A DNA stretch of 64,000 nucleotides from Bosea sp. 29B (GCF_902506165.1 NZ_LR733817.1:1348255-1412254), one strand, 5' to 3'. Shown: positions 8,942 to 17,288, numbered from the stretch's first letter. The notes: generated from the sequence alone by a model not told the origin. Program-made: numbers and translations.

Positions 8942-9432
8942 GCGGGCAGGACAACGGCCAGGACAACAATCGAGTCATCCGCTTCCCCAATCCCGCCCGC
9001 GCCGCGGCGCGTCCGGTGCTCGCCGCCTCGATCGCCGTCTTCCGCCACGGCAAGGTCCTGCTGGCGACGCGGACCAAGCCGCCGGCCGACCAGCTCTGGT
9101 CTCTGCCCGGCGGCAAGGTCGAGGCCGGCGAGAGCCTGGAGGAGGCGGCGCTGCGCGAATTGGAGGAGGAGGTCGGCGTCAGCGCGCGGATCGTCGGCTT
9201 CAACCGCCATGTCGAGATCGTCGGCCGCGATCCCAAAGGCGCGGTGACCCATCATTTCGTCATCGCCTCCTTCGTCGGAGAATGGCTCTCCGGCGAGCCG
9301 CGGCCGGGTCCCGAAGCCGGTGCCGTGATGTGGGCAGATCCGCTCAAGCTCGGCGGCCTGCCGACGACACGCGAACTCGGCGACGTGCTGCGCCGCGCTG
9401 CCGCCATTGTCGCTGGCGACGCTGGCTTATGA
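8938..9432 (+). CDS. Nudix hydrolase
   Basis: A 164-residue protein with a full Nudix box at about 58-81: GGKVEAGESLEEAALRELEE followed by EVGV. The Glu residues of the REL-EE core bind the metal. The family hydrolyses nucleoside diphosphates linked to other moieties. The fold resembles MutT/ADP-ribose-type enzymes, but specificity is not readable. The GTG start lies inside the SDR stop codon region (GTGA). The first 20 residues are Asn/Gln-rich and probably flexible. The stop overlaps the next ATG (ATGA). Confidence 0.88.
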   Translation: MSGQDNGQDNNRVIRFPNPARAAARPVLAASIAVFRHGKVLLATRTKPPADQLWSLPGGKVEAGESLEEAALRELEEEVGVSARIVGFNRHVEIVGRDPKGAVTHHFVIASFVGEWLSGEPRPGPEAGAVMWADPLKLGGLPTTRELGDVLRRAAAIVAGDAGL

Positions 9433-9878
9433 CGAAAAGCGCGCTCGCAGCCCTGATGCTCGCCGGACTGACCGCGAGCCCGCAGGCGCTGCTGGCGCAG
9501 ACGCGGCGGCCCGCCCCGCCTCAACAGCAGCAGCAACGCCCCGCCGAGCCGGCTCCGCCGGAACCCGAATCGCCCGCCCCGCCCTATGAGCCGCAATTGC
9601 TGCAGCTCGCCGAGATCATCGGCTCGCTCGCCTATCTGCGCACGCTCTGCGAAGCCCGGGAGGCCCAGGACTGGCGCGAACGCATGGCGACGCTGCTCGA
9701 GTCGGAAGGCCGCTCGCCGCAGCGGCGCGAGCGGCTGGCCAGCGCCTATAACCGCGGCTACCGCGCCTATTCGGCGACGCACCGCACCTGTAGCGACGGC
9801 ACGCAGGAGGCCTCCGCCCGCCTCGCCCAGGAGGGCGAAAAACTCGCCAAGTCGCTGGCGAGCCGCTTCGGCGGCTAG
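9429..9878 (+). CDS. Secreted TIGR02301-like protein of unknown function
   Basis: A 149-residue protein with a likely signal peptide (LAALMLAGLTASPQALLAQ), a Pro/Gln-rich linker (residues about 25-58) and a helical C-terminal domain with two Cys residues (RTLCEAR and HRTCSDG). I recognise the pattern as the alphaproteobacterial TIGR02301 family, which has no known function. It is probably periplasmic and cysteine-paired. It overlaps the Nudix gene by four bases. Confidence 0.75.
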   Translation: MTKSALAALMLAGLTASPQALLAQTRRPAPPQQQQQRPAEPAPPEPESPAPPYEPQLLQLAEIIGSLAYLRTLCEAREAQDWRERMATLLESEGRSPQRRERLASAYNRGYRAYSATHRTCSDGTQEASARLAQEGEKLAKSLASRFGG

Positions 9879-10153
9879 AGCAGGATGCCCGTTTTCGGGA
9901 CAATCAGAGATTTTGGCACAGGGTGAAATCCCCGTTTTGCATCCTCCAGGAGGCTTGGCGACGCGGTTTCGGCACGGGCTTGCGCCATTCTTAAGCAGAA
10001 TTGTCCCCCGAGAATTAACCTTTCTTAAAGACCGTGATGGCGCCCGCTGTCGACGGATCGTATCCTTACCGGGCAAATCACTGGAACAGTCGCGGCTCAT
10101 GCGCGCCTGCTCCGTCCGACAGGTTCCTTTCGACGCCGGATACCGCTGCCTTC
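9879..10153. other. Intergenic region, no gene seen
   Basis: The gap after the TIGR02301-like gene holds only a weak CCCG-TTTT-CGGG hairpin (9888-9899). No promoter or RNA was recognised with confidence. Confidence 0.4.
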
Positions 10154-10423
10154 ATGTCCGCTCTCTCCGACGACCTGCCGCTCGACCCGACCCTCGCCGA
10201 GGACGTCAAGGACGCCCGCCGCGTGGCCTACTGCTATGTCGAGGACGCCTTCATCGAGGCGCGCCAGGACGGGCTCGACTCCGACTCGCTCGCCCATGCC
10301 GCCCTGTTCGCGGCGATGCGCACGCTGGTCGAGACCTATGGCGAGGAGGCGACCGCTGTCTTCGCCGAGGCCCTGCCGGAGAAGATCCGCTGCGGCAACT
10401 TCACCACCGGCACGCGCCACTGA
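10154..10423 (+). CDS. Small conserved-looking acidic protein, unknown function
   Basis: An 89-residue acidic, mostly helical protein (MSALSDDLPLDPTLAEDV...). ATG 10154 is the first Met that gives a protein-like N terminus; in-frame upstream codons from 10034 look non-coding. Codon use is typical of the region, with a strong G/C third-position bias. I do not recognise a family. It ends one base before the convergent HxlR gene. The 275 bases upstream contain no other gene. Confidence 0.6.
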   Translation: MSALSDDLPLDPTLAEDVKDARRVAYCYVEDAFIEARQDGLDSDSLAHAALFAAMRTLVETYGEEATAVFAEALPEKIRCGNFTTGTRH

Positions 10424-10771
10424 TCATTCGGCGGCGACCGGGAGTTCGCCGCGGCCGGCATGAGCGAGCCCCCATAGCGCCAGAGTATGCGCGGCGTCGT
10501 TGAGCGCCGCCCCGGCTGGCGTCAGCGAATACTCGACCCGCAGCACTGCTTCCTCGAAAGCTTCGCGCCTGACGACGCCGTCGCGCTCCATCTCGCGCAA
10601 TTGCTCGTAGAGCACCTTCTCGCTGATCCCCGGCAGGCGCCGGCGCAATTCGCCGAAGCGCAGCGCCCGTTCGTGCAGCTCCCACAGGATCACTGATTTC
10701 CAGCGCCCGCCGATCACCGACAGCGCCTGGCCGAGACCGCATTCGTCCGGCAAATTGACCCTGACTGGCAT
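10424..10771 (-). CDS. HxlR-family winged-helix transcriptional regulator
   Basis: A 115-residue MarR-like winged-helix regulator of the HxlR family. Features are LSVIGGRWKSVILWEL, the recognition helix FGELRRRLPGISEKVLYEQL, and the wing RVEYSLTPAG. ATG 10771 is preceded by GGAGAAGG. An in-frame ATG at 10801 would fall inside a perfect palindrome, which argues that it is non-coding. The gene is divergent from an NAD(P)-binding reductase with that palindrome between them, so it probably controls itself and the reductase. Confidence 0.88.
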   Translation of the reverse strand: MPVRVNLPDECGLGQALSVIGGRWKSVILWELHERALRFGELRRRLPGISEKVLYEQLREMERDGVVRREAFEEAVLRVEYSLTPAGAALNDAAHTLALWGLAHAGRGELPVAAE

Positions 10772-10788
10772 AGCCTTCTCCAACCGAC

Positions 10789-10808
10789 TACTTACCTTCA
10801 TGTAAGTA
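10789..10808. promoter_or_regulatory. Perfect inverted repeat, likely HxlR operator
   Basis: TACTTAC, six bases, then GTAAGTA form a perfect 7-bp palindrome in the AT-rich gap between the divergent HxlR and reductase genes. HxlR proteins commonly bind such sites next to their own gene. Binding is inferred. Confidence 0.6.
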
Positions 10809-10957
10809 ATTGAAATAAAAAATAAAACTGAGAAATCTCCTGCGCAGCCGCCGGCATGGGCCGGCGTCCGCCAAACCCCAGAGCGAGCGCGACGCTGCGC
10901 GGTCGAAGGCCTGCCTTCTATCGCAGTCGTGCTCCCACCCTGTCAGGAGAGCCATCG

Positions 10958-11833
10958 ATGAGTGCCATTGTTTCCGTCATCGGCCTCGGCCGCATGGGCG
11001 CCGCCCTCGCCCAGGCCTTTTTGAAGGCCGGCATCCCCACCCATGTCTGGAATCGCTCGCCCGGCAAGGCTTCAGCTCTTGCAGACCAGGGCGCGAGTGT
11101 CGCGCCGTCGGTCGCTGCCGCCGCAGCGGCAGTCGACATCATCGTCGTCTGCGTCAGCACCTATGCCGATTCGGACAGGCTGTTTCGGGTGCCGGAGACT
11201 GCGGCCGCCCTGCGCGGCAAGCTGATCATTCAGGTCTCTTCCGGCTCGCCGAACCAGGCGCGCGAACAGGCGCAGTGGGCAGCCGGCAACGGCACCTGCT
11301 ATCTCGACGGCGCGATCATGGCGACGCCGAACTTCATCGGCGAGCCCGGCGGCACCATCCTCTATTCCGGACCTCGGGCCCTGTTCGACACAAACCAGGC
11401 CGTCCTCCTGGCGCTCGGCGGCAATCCGCAATTCGTCGGCGAGGATGTCGGCCACGCCTCGGCGCTCGACCTTTCCCTGCTCGGGCAGATGTGGGGCGCG
11501 CTCTTCGGCCAGTTCCAGGCGGCCGCGATCTGTCAGGCCGAGGGCATCGCGCTCGACCTGTTCGAGGAACATCGGCAGGCCTTCCTGCCCGTCGTCGAGG
11601 GCGCTGTGGTCGATCTGGTCGCCCGCATCCGCGATCGCCGCTTTGCCGCCGACGCGGAGACCCTCGCCTCACTCGACGTCCATTACGGCGCCTTCGGCCT
11701 GCTCTTGCAGCTCTGCGCCGAACGCGGCCTGAATGATCTCGTCCCCAAGGCGCAGGACGACCTTTTCCGCAGAGCGATCGCCGCGGGCCATCGCCAGGAC
11801 GATTTTGCCGCCATCTCGCAGTTCATGCGCTGA
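10958..11833 (+). CDS. NAD(P)-dependent oxidoreductase, beta-hydroxyacid dehydrogenase/imine reductase-like
   Basis: A 291-residue protein with an N-terminal Rossmann fold (VIGLGRMGAALAQAFLKAG, GLGRMG at 9-14; NRSPGKA after the second strand suggests NADP). The all-helical C-terminal dimer domain is typical of 6-phosphogluconate dehydrogenase-like enzymes. The middle segment GAIMATPNFIGEPGGTILYSG resembles imine reductases more than true hydroxyacid dehydrogenases, where a catalytic Lys is expected. The substrate is unknown. CAGGAG precedes ATG 10958. Divergent HxlR regulation is likely. Confidence 0.85.
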   Translation: MSAIVSVIGLGRMGAALAQAFLKAGIPTHVWNRSPGKASALADQGASVAPSVAAAAAAVDIIVVCVSTYADSDRLFRVPETAAALRGKLIIQVSSGSPNQAREQAQWAAGNGTCYLDGAIMATPNFIGEPGGTILYSGPRALFDTNQAVLLALGGNPQFVGEDVGHASALDLSLLGQMWGALFGQFQAAAICQAEGIALDLFEEHRQAFLPVVEGAVVDLVARIRDRRFAADAETLASLDVHYGAFGLLLQLCAERGLNDLVPKAQDDLFRRAIAAGHRQDDFAAISQFMR

Positions 11834-11864
11834 AGAACGGCCCGCCAGACGGCTGCGCTCGGTT

Positions 11865-13133
11865 TCAGCCGGCCGCCTTTCGCGCCGTCTCCGCCCGGCC
11901 GAGCAGCAAATCGCGCTCGCGCCGGTTCCGGGTCATGCCGGCGGCGCGGGTGAATTCGGCCTCAGCCTCGCCATGCCGGCCGAGCTTGACCAGGAAATCG
12001 GCGCGCACGCTCGGCAGCAGGTGGTAATTCTTCAATGCCGGTGCGGAAGCGAGCGCATCGACCAGCACCAGCCCCGCTGCCGGCCCCTCCGCCATCGAGA
12101 TCGCCACCGCCCGGTTGAGCTCGATCACCGGCGAGGGCGTCAGCTCGCCGAGGGCGCCGTAGAGGGCCGCGATCCTGCGCCAGTCGGTCTCCCCGGCGGT
12201 GTTGGCGCGGGCATGGCAGGCCGCGAGCTCGGCCTGCAGGACGTAAGAGCTGGGCCCTGCCGAAAGCCTACGCGCCGTTTCCAGCGCCTTGAGGCCGTGA
12301 TTGATCAGCAACCGGTCCCAGCGTGCCCGGTTCTGGTCGAGCAGCAGTACCGGCTCGCCATCCGGCCCGATCCGGGCGCGCAGGCGCGAGGCCTGCAACT
12401 CCATCAGCGCGACGAGGCCGTGCACCTCCGGCTCCTGCGGCGCGAGGCCGGCGAGAATGCGCCCGAGCCGCATCGCCTCCTGGCAGAGCGCCGGGCGCAC
12501 CCAGTCTTCGCCCCCGGTCGCGGCATAGCCCTCATTGAAGATCAGATAGACCACCTCGAGCACTGAGGCGAGGCGGTTCGCCAGCTCGGGGCCATGTGGC
12601 ACTTCATAGGGCACCTTGGCCTCGGCCAGTGCCTTCTTCGCCCGGACCAGGCGCTGGGCCATCGTCGGCTCCGGCACCAGGAAGGCGCGGGCGATCTCTT
12701 CGGTGGTGAGGCCGCCGATCAGGCGCAGCGTCAGCGCCAATCGCGCCTCGACCGCGAGAACCGGGTGACAGGCGGTGAAGATCAGCCGCAGCAGGTCGTC
12801 GCCGAGCTCGTCGTCGAGCGCTTCCTCGATCCCGGCGATCGGATCGTCCTCTTCGTCGAGGTCGCGGCCGATCTCCTCATGCTTGCGCTGCAGCATCCTG
12901 GCGCGTCGGAGGCCGTCGAGCGCGCGGTGCTTCGCCGCTTGCATCAGCCAGGCGCCGGGATTGCGCGGCACACCCTCATCAGGCCATTGCTGGAGCGCAG
13001 CAACGAGCGCGTCCTGCGCCAGCTCCTCGGCCCGGCCGACATCGCGGGTGACGCGAGCGAGGCCCGCGATCAGCCTGGGAGCCTCGATCCGGAAGACCGC
13101 CTCGATGGCGCGGTGTGCATCGCTTGCCGTCAT
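11865..13133 (-). CDS. ECF sigma factor with long C-terminal extension (ECF42-like)
   Basis: A 422-residue sigma factor. Region 2 is seen in the N terminus (AEELAQDALVAALQQWP, HRALDGLRRARM) and region 4 in LRLIGGLTTEEIARAF...TMAQRLVRAKK (about 135-170). A helical, TPR-like extension of about 240 residues follows (DWVRPALCQEAMRLG, SPVIELNRAVA). This architecture and the two YciI/DGPF genes directly upstream match group ECF42. The extension is thought to replace an anti-sigma factor. The gene lies 42 bases behind the first YciI gene and is probably transcribed from the promoter at about 14174-14202, so the locus would be autoregulated. Confidence 0.9.
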   Translation of the reverse strand: MTASDAHRAIEAVFRIEAPRLIAGLARVTRDVGRAEELAQDALVAALQQWPDEGVPRNPGAWLMQAAKHRALDGLRRARMLQRKHEEIGRDLDEEDDPIAGIEEALDDELGDDLLRLIFTACHPVLAVEARLALTLRLIGGLTTEEIARAFLVPEPTMAQRLVRAKKALAEAKVPYEVPHGPELANRLASVLEVVYLIFNEGYAATGGEDWVRPALCQEAMRLGRILAGLAPQEPEVHGLVALMELQASRLRARIGPDGEPVLLLDQNRARWDRLLINHGLKALETARRLSAGPSSYVLQAELAACHARANTAGETDWRRIAALYGALGELTPSPVIELNRAVAISMAEGPAAGLVLVDALASAPALKNYHLLPSVRADFLVKLGRHGEAEAEFTRAAGMTRNRRERDLLLGRAETARKAAG

Positions 13134-13175
13134 GGCTTGCGATACACACCATCAACATCGGGGCTGGCAAGCGGC

Positions 13176-13598
13176 TCAGCCGTTGCCGACCTCGTTCTTG
13201 AGGCGGTCCCAGGTCGCGGCAGCTTCCGGCGAGACCATTTCGCCGAAATCGGCGATGTCGACGACCGGGCGGATCTCGATCTCGGACGGGCCGGGCATCG
13301 GGTTGGGGCAGCGCTTGACCCAGGCAACCGCCTCGTCGAGCGACTTGCACTCCCAGAGCCAGTAGCCGGCGACCAGCTCCTTGGTCTCGGCGAACGGCCC
13401 GTCGACGACGGACCGCTTCTCGCCGTCAAACTGCACGCGTGCGCCCTTCGCGCTCGGCTGCAGGCCGTCACCGCCCTTCATGATGCCGGCTTTCACCAGC
13501 TCTTCATTGTAGGCCATCATCGCGTCGACCAGTTCCCGGGTCGGCGGCGCACCAGCTTCGCTGTCCTTGGTCGCCTTGACCATCACCATGAAGCGCAT
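13176..13598 (-). CDS. YciI/DGPF family protein, copy 1
   Basis: A 140-residue YCII-related protein with the diagnostic VDGPFAETKELVAGYW (DGPF) and the N-terminal MRFMVMVKATKDSE. These small alpha/beta proteins sit beside ECF42 sigma genes; their biochemical role is not established. It is a tandem paralogue of the next gene upstream (13680-14102) with the same length and even the same sequence around the ribosome-binding site (GAGAAGACCG before ATG). No promoter of the TGTCGA type lies in the 81-base gap, so it is co-transcribed. Confidence 0.88.
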   Translation of the reverse strand: MRFMVMVKATKDSEAGAPPTRELVDAMMAYNEELVKAGIMKGGDGLQPSAKGARVQFDGEKRSVVDGPFAETKELVAGYWLWECKSLDEAVAWVKRCPNPMPGPSEIEIRPVVDIADFGEMVSPEAAATWDRLKNEVGNG

Positions 13599-13679
13599 CG
13601 GTCTTCTCCGCTTGGTTGGAGGGGTGCAGGCCTCGCCTCGCACCCTCCGGGTTGAATGGAATTGAAAGCCTTGGTCCGG

Positions 13680-14102
13680 TCAGCCGGCGAGCTTCGCCGA
13701 CTCCGCCCGCACGCGCTCTTCCTGCTCGCGCAGTTCCGGCGTGATCGCCTCGCCGAAATCCTCCATCTCGAAGATCGGGCGCAGCTCTATCTCGGTGTCG
13801 CCATCGAAGGGCGCACGCTTCAGCCACTCGACTGCCTCGTCGAAGGAGCGGACCTGCCAGATCCAGAAGCCAGCGAGCAGCTCCTTGGTCTCGGCGAAGG
13901 GGCCGTCGGTGAGCGTCCGCTGCGCGCCCGAAAAGCGCATGCGCAGCCCCTTCGCGCTCGGATGGAGCCCGTCCATCGCCAGCAGCACACCGGCCTTCAC
14001 CAGCTCCTCATTGTAGGCGCCCATCTTGGTGAGGAGGGCCTCGTCCGGCATCACGCCGGCTTCGCTGTCCTTGTTGGCCTTGACCAGAACCATGACACGC
14101 AT
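13680..14102 (-). CDS. YciI/DGPF family protein, copy 2 (first gene of sigma operon)
   Basis: A 140-residue paralogue of copy 1, with MRVMVLVKANKDSEAG, NEELVKAGVLLAMDGLHPSA and the DGPF motif TDGPFAETKELLAGFW. It is first in the three-gene unit YciI-YciI-sigma. Its 5' region carries a TGTCGA-N17-CGACGTG promoter about 70-100 bases upstream. A substrate or partner is not known for this family. Confidence 0.9.
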   Translation of the reverse strand: MRVMVLVKANKDSEAGVMPDEALLTKMGAYNEELVKAGVLLAMDGLHPSAKGLRMRFSGAQRTLTDGPFAETKELLAGFWIWQVRSFDEAVEWLKRAPFDGDTEIELRPIFEMEDFGEAITPELREQEERVRAESAKLAG

Positions 14103-14173
14103 CGGTCTTCTCCCATCTCTACGCGTTGATTTTGCTTCGGTATGGAGCGGGAGAATTCCCGCCCTCTGTCTTC

Positions 14174-14202
14174 ACGTCGAACGAAGCGCGCCCCGATCGA
14201 CA
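14174..14202 (-). promoter_or_regulatory. ECF42-type promoter of the YciI-YciI-sigma operon
   Basis: Reading the minus strand: TGTCGA at 14202-14197, exactly 17 bases, then CGACGTG at 14179-14173. The same pair with the same spacing precedes the DHFR-like gene. From memory the ECF42 consensus is TGTCGA at -35 and CGA/TC at -10, which fits. Expected start of transcription is near 14166. Confidence 0.7.
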
Positions 14203-14218
14203 AGGTCCGAAAGTTTTT

Positions 14219-14881
14219 TCAGCCCTTGGCTGCATATTTTTCGCGGCGGGCGATTTCAGCAGCGCTCGGTTCGGCGAACTCAAACGAACCGGTCGTGACC
14301 TCGCCCTCGCGGCGATAGGTCGCCATCATGACGCCGGTGCTGGACGCGCTGCTTTCGACCAGCTTGAAGGCGGCGGGCATGGCGCCCGAGCCGAACAGCC
14401 GCTTGCCCTTGCCGAGCACGACAGGGAAGGTCAGCAGCGTGATCTCGTCGATCAGGTCCTTGGCCAACAGCGCCTGGATCAGTTCGCTCGAGCCCTGCAG
14501 CAGGAGCTTGCGCCCATCCTGGCGCTTCAGCGCTGCGACCTCAGCGGCAGGATCGCCACGCAGCGCGACGCTGTTCTGCCAGGCCAGGGTCTGCGGCTCC
14601 GAGGTCGCGACATATTTGGTAATGGCGTTGAACTTGACCGCGATCGGATCGTCGCCGGCATAGGGCCAGTGCGCCGCGAAGATGTCATAGGTCCGGCGCC
14701 CGAGCAGCAGGTCGAACTCGTCGGACAGGGCCTTGTCCATGACCTTGCCCATCGCCTCGTCCCAGTACTGGAAGGTCCAGCCGCCATGGCTGAAGCCGCC
14801 CTGCGGATCCTCCTGCGGGCCGCCCGGCGCCTGCATGACGCCGTCGAGGGACACGAAAGTGGCGGCAACGACTTGTCTCAT
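14219..14881 (-). CDS. Dihydrofolate reductase-like (RibD C-terminal fold) protein
   Basis: A 220-residue protein of the DHFR/RibD-C superfamily: VAATFVSLDGVMQAPGGP at the N terminus, LLLGRRTYDIFAAHWP (about 60-75), LQGSSELIQALLAKDLIDE and PVVLGKGKRLF. This group is usually annotated as dihydrofolate reductase family but is distinct from FolA; the reaction is unknown. It often sits with YciI/DGPF proteins. Here it carries its own copy of the ECF42-like promoter about 100 bases upstream, so it is probably a member of the sigma factor's regulon. Confidence 0.85.
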   Translation of the reverse strand: MRQVVAATFVSLDGVMQAPGGPQEDPQGGFSHGGWTFQYWDEAMGKVMDKALSDEFDLLLGRRTYDIFAAHWPYAGDDPIAVKFNAITKYVATSEPQTLAWQNSVALRGDPAAEVAALKRQDGRKLLLQGSSELIQALLAKDLIDEITLLTFPVVLGKGKRLFGSGAMPAAFKLVESSASSTGVMMATYRREGEVTTGSFEFAEPSAAEIARREKYAAKG

Positions 14882-14981
14882 CTGATCTCTCCCGAACTCG
14901 CGGGAGCCTGGTCCCGCATCGCGTCTTTCGAAGCTCGGGCGAAGGCGGCAACGACCTGCGACCTCCGCTGCTTCTTGCTGA

Positions 14982-15011
14982 CACGTCGAATGGGAAAACG
15001 CCGGATCGACA
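14982..15011 (-). promoter_or_regulatory. ECF42-type promoter of the DHFR-like gene
   Basis: On the minus strand TGTCGA (15011-15006), 17 bases, CGACGTG (14988-14982). Both hexamers and the spacing match the promoter at 14174-14202, while the spacer differs. A run of A/T lies just upstream of the -35 (15017-15027), as at the other site. Confidence 0.7.
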
Positions 15012-15166
15012 GGTCCTCAAAAAAAATTCACCGGGACGGCCGCGCGGCATACGGCACCCATTTCCTGGGTCCATCGCCGCATTGGTTGAGCCTTTGGCCG
15101 AAGCACCCTAACTATCGGGGCGAACGGCGCCCGCGCCGAAACAGCGATCGCTCAGAGAGCCCCACC

Positions 15167-16054
15167 ATGCCGGCAACCAGATTGGTCGACCGCGGCGTCA
15201 TCCGCGTCAGCGGCGGCGACGCCCGCGATTTCCTCGACAACATCGTCACCAACGCAATGGAGACCGTGACGGTCGAACGCGCCGGATACGGCGGGCTGCT
15301 GACACCGCAAGGCAAGATCATCGGCGATTTTCTGATCGTCGCCGTGCCGGACGCGGAAGGCGGCGGCTTCCTGCTCGACACGCCCCTGCTCCAGATCTCC
15401 GACCTGATGAAGAAGCTGAAGCTCTACAAGCTGCGCGCCAAGGTCACGCTCGACGATCTCAGCGAGAGCGCGGCGGTGATCGCGGCGACCGATGGCGGCA
15501 GGCTGCCGGCCGAAGCCGGGCTGGTCTATGCCGATCCGCGCCTGCCAGAGCTCGGCGAACGCGCCATCGTCGACCGCGATGGTGCCGACGAGCTCGTCGA
15601 TGCTTCGATGGACGACTATCACGCCCGCCGCATCGGCCTCGGCATTCCCGATGGCGGGCGCGACTTCCTCTATGGCGACGCCTTTCCGCATGAGGCGCTG
15701 TTCGACCAGCTCGGCGGCGTCTCCTTCAGGAAGGGCTGCTATATCGGCCAGGAGGTCGTCTCGCGCATGCAGCACCGCGGCACCGCCCGCTCGCGGATCG
15801 TGCCGATCGTCTTCAGCGAGGGCATCAACCCGGATGACGGCGTCGAGGCCAGCGCCGGCGGCAAGACGCTCGGCCGTGTCGGCTCCTGCGCCAATGGCCG
15901 CGGCCTTGCCTTGCTCCGGCTCGACCGAGTGGCGGACGCGCTCGCCGCCGGCCACAGGCTCGATGCCGGCGGCCTCGCCTTCACGCTGGCGCCGAAGCCG
16001 TCCTTCATTCGCTTCCCCTTTCCGGGCGAGCCAGAATTCGGAGCAGCGGCATGA
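15167..16054 (+). CDS. ygfZ: Folate-binding protein YgfZ (iron-sulfur cluster assembly/repair factor)
   Basis: A 295-residue GcvT-like folate-binding protein. The family signature K-x-C-Y-x-G-Q-E is present as KGCYIGQEVV near residue 190. YgfZ uses tetrahydrofolate and this Cys to support maturation or repair of certain Fe-S enzymes. ATG 15167 gives the typical short N terminus (MPATRLVDRGVIRVSG). Its stop overlaps the start of tag (ATGA), giving the compact unit ygfZ-tag-HD. Confidence 0.92.
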   Translation: MPATRLVDRGVIRVSGGDARDFLDNIVTNAMETVTVERAGYGGLLTPQGKIIGDFLIVAVPDAEGGGFLLDTPLLQISDLMKKLKLYKLRAKVTLDDLSESAAVIAATDGGRLPAEAGLVYADPRLPELGERAIVDRDGADELVDASMDDYHARRIGLGIPDGGRDFLYGDAFPHEALFDQLGGVSFRKGCYIGQEVVSRMQHRGTARSRIVPIVFSEGINPDDGVEASAGGKTLGRVGSCANGRGLALLRLDRVADALAAGHRLDAGGLAFTLAPKPSFIRFPFPGEPEFGAAA

Positions 16055-16686
16055 GTGACGTCACCGGCGGGCGCGCGGCGGTCGAGGGTCCCGACGGCAA
16101 ATATCGCTGCATCTGGCCGGGGAGCGATCCGCTCTATCTCGCCTATCACGACACCGAATGGGGCGTGCCGGAATACGATTCCCGCACGCTCTGGGAAAAG
16201 CTGATGCTCGACGGCTTCCAGGCCGGCCTGTCCTGGATCACCATCCTCCGAAAACGCGACGCCTTCCGCACCGGCTTTTCCGGCTTCGAGCCCGAGACCG
16301 TCGCCCGCTTCGGCGAGCCCGATGTCCAGCGGCTCCTGGCCGATGCCGGCATCGTGCGCCATCGCGGCAAGATCGAGGGCACCATCCGCAATGCCCAGGC
16401 CTATCTCAGGCTGAGCGAAAAAGGCCCCTTCAATGACTTCCTCTGGAAGCATCTCGACGGGCGCGTGATCCAGAACAGCTTCCGCACCCACGAGCAGGTT
16501 CCGGCCGAGACCGCCGTCTCCAAGGCGATCTCAAGGGAGCTCAAGGCCGCCGGCTTCACCTTCTGCGGCCCGACCATCGTCTATGCGGTGATGCAGGCCT
16601 GCGGCATGGTCAACGACCACCTCACCGGCTGTTTCCGGCGAGAGGAATGCGCGGCGCTCGCCCGCGACACGCGCCCCGCCGCCTGA
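16051..16686 (+). CDS. tag: DNA-3-methyladenine glycosylase I
   Basis: Excises 3-methyladenine from alkylated DNA. The 211-residue protein has the family's zinc-site pattern: Cys near the N terminus (YRCIWPG), His in YHDTEWG, and the C-terminal H-x3-C in NDHLTGC. It also shows the substrate-pocket segments KLMLDGFQAGLSWITILRK and GFTFCGPTIVYAVMQACG. It overlaps ygfZ by four bases and the following HD gene by one base. Confidence 0.95.
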   Translation: MSDVTGGRAAVEGPDGKYRCIWPGSDPLYLAYHDTEWGVPEYDSRTLWEKLMLDGFQAGLSWITILRKRDAFRTGFSGFEPETVARFGEPDVQRLLADAGIVRHRGKIEGTIRNAQAYLRLSEKGPFNDFLWKHLDGRVIQNSFRTHEQVPAETAVSKAISRELKAAGFTFCGPTIVYAVMQACGMVNDHLTGCFRREECAALARDTRPAA

Positions 16687-17288
16687 TGGTGAAGCCGCCC
16701 GCTCCGCCGCGCGCCTGGCAGCGCATGCTGTCGGGCCGGCGGCTCGATCTGCTCGACCCCTCGCCGCTCGATGTCGAGATCGAGGACATCGCCCATGGTC
16801 TTTCCCGCGTCGCACGCTGGAACGGCCAGACCCGCGGCGCGCATTCCTTCTCGGTGGCGCAGCACTCTCTGCTGGTCGAGGCGATCGCTGGCCATCTCAA
16901 TCCCGACTGGTCGCGGGAATGGCGGCTGATGGCGCTGCTGCACGATGCGCCGGAATACGTCATCGGCGACATGATCTCGCCGTTCAAGGCGGTGATGGGC
17001 GATGCCTATAAGGGCGTCGAGTTGCGCCTGCTCGCGGCGATCCATCTGCGCTTCGGGCTGCCGGCTGCGACGCCCGCCATCGTCAAGCGCAAGACCAAGG
17101 ACGCCGACAAGATCTCGGCCTTCCTCGAGGCGACCGAGCTCGCCGGCTTCGAGCGCGAGGAAGCACTGCGCTTCTTCGGCCGCCCGCAAGCCTTGCCGCG
17201 CGAGGTGCTGGCGCTGCTCGAGCCGCAGGCGACGGAGCAGGCGCAGGGGGCGTTTTTGAAGCGGTTTACGGAGCTAACAGGGCAGTAA
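16686..17288 (+). CDS. HD-domain phosphohydrolase (YfbR-like)
   Basis: A 200-residue HD-superfamily protein. The metal ligands are visible as H in SVAQHSLLVEA, HD in ALLHDAPEYVIGDM, and a later Asp in KTKDADKIS. The motif order fits the YfbR 5'-deoxynucleotidase-like group, but nucleotide specificity is inferred only. Its ATG shares one base with the tag stop codon (TGATG). Confidence 0.85.
   Translation: MVKPPAPPRAWQRMLSGRRLDLLDPSPLDVEIEDIAHGLSRVARWNGQTRGAHSFSVAQHSLLVEAIAGHLNPDWSREWRLMALLHDAPEYVIGDMISPFKAVMGDAYKGVELRLLAAIHLRFGLPAATPAIVKRKTKDADKISAFLEATELAGFEREEALRFFGRPQALPREVLALLEPQATEQAQGAFLKRFTELTGQ

Noticed and set aside
9881..9902. Hairpin after the TIGR02301-like gene as an intrinsic terminator
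   Set aside because: Only a 4-bp stem with no T-run; too weak to call.
10772..10801. Longer N terminus for the HxlR regulator from ATG 10801
   Set aside because: The extra codons overlap a perfect palindrome, and ATG 10771 has a much better ribosome-binding site.
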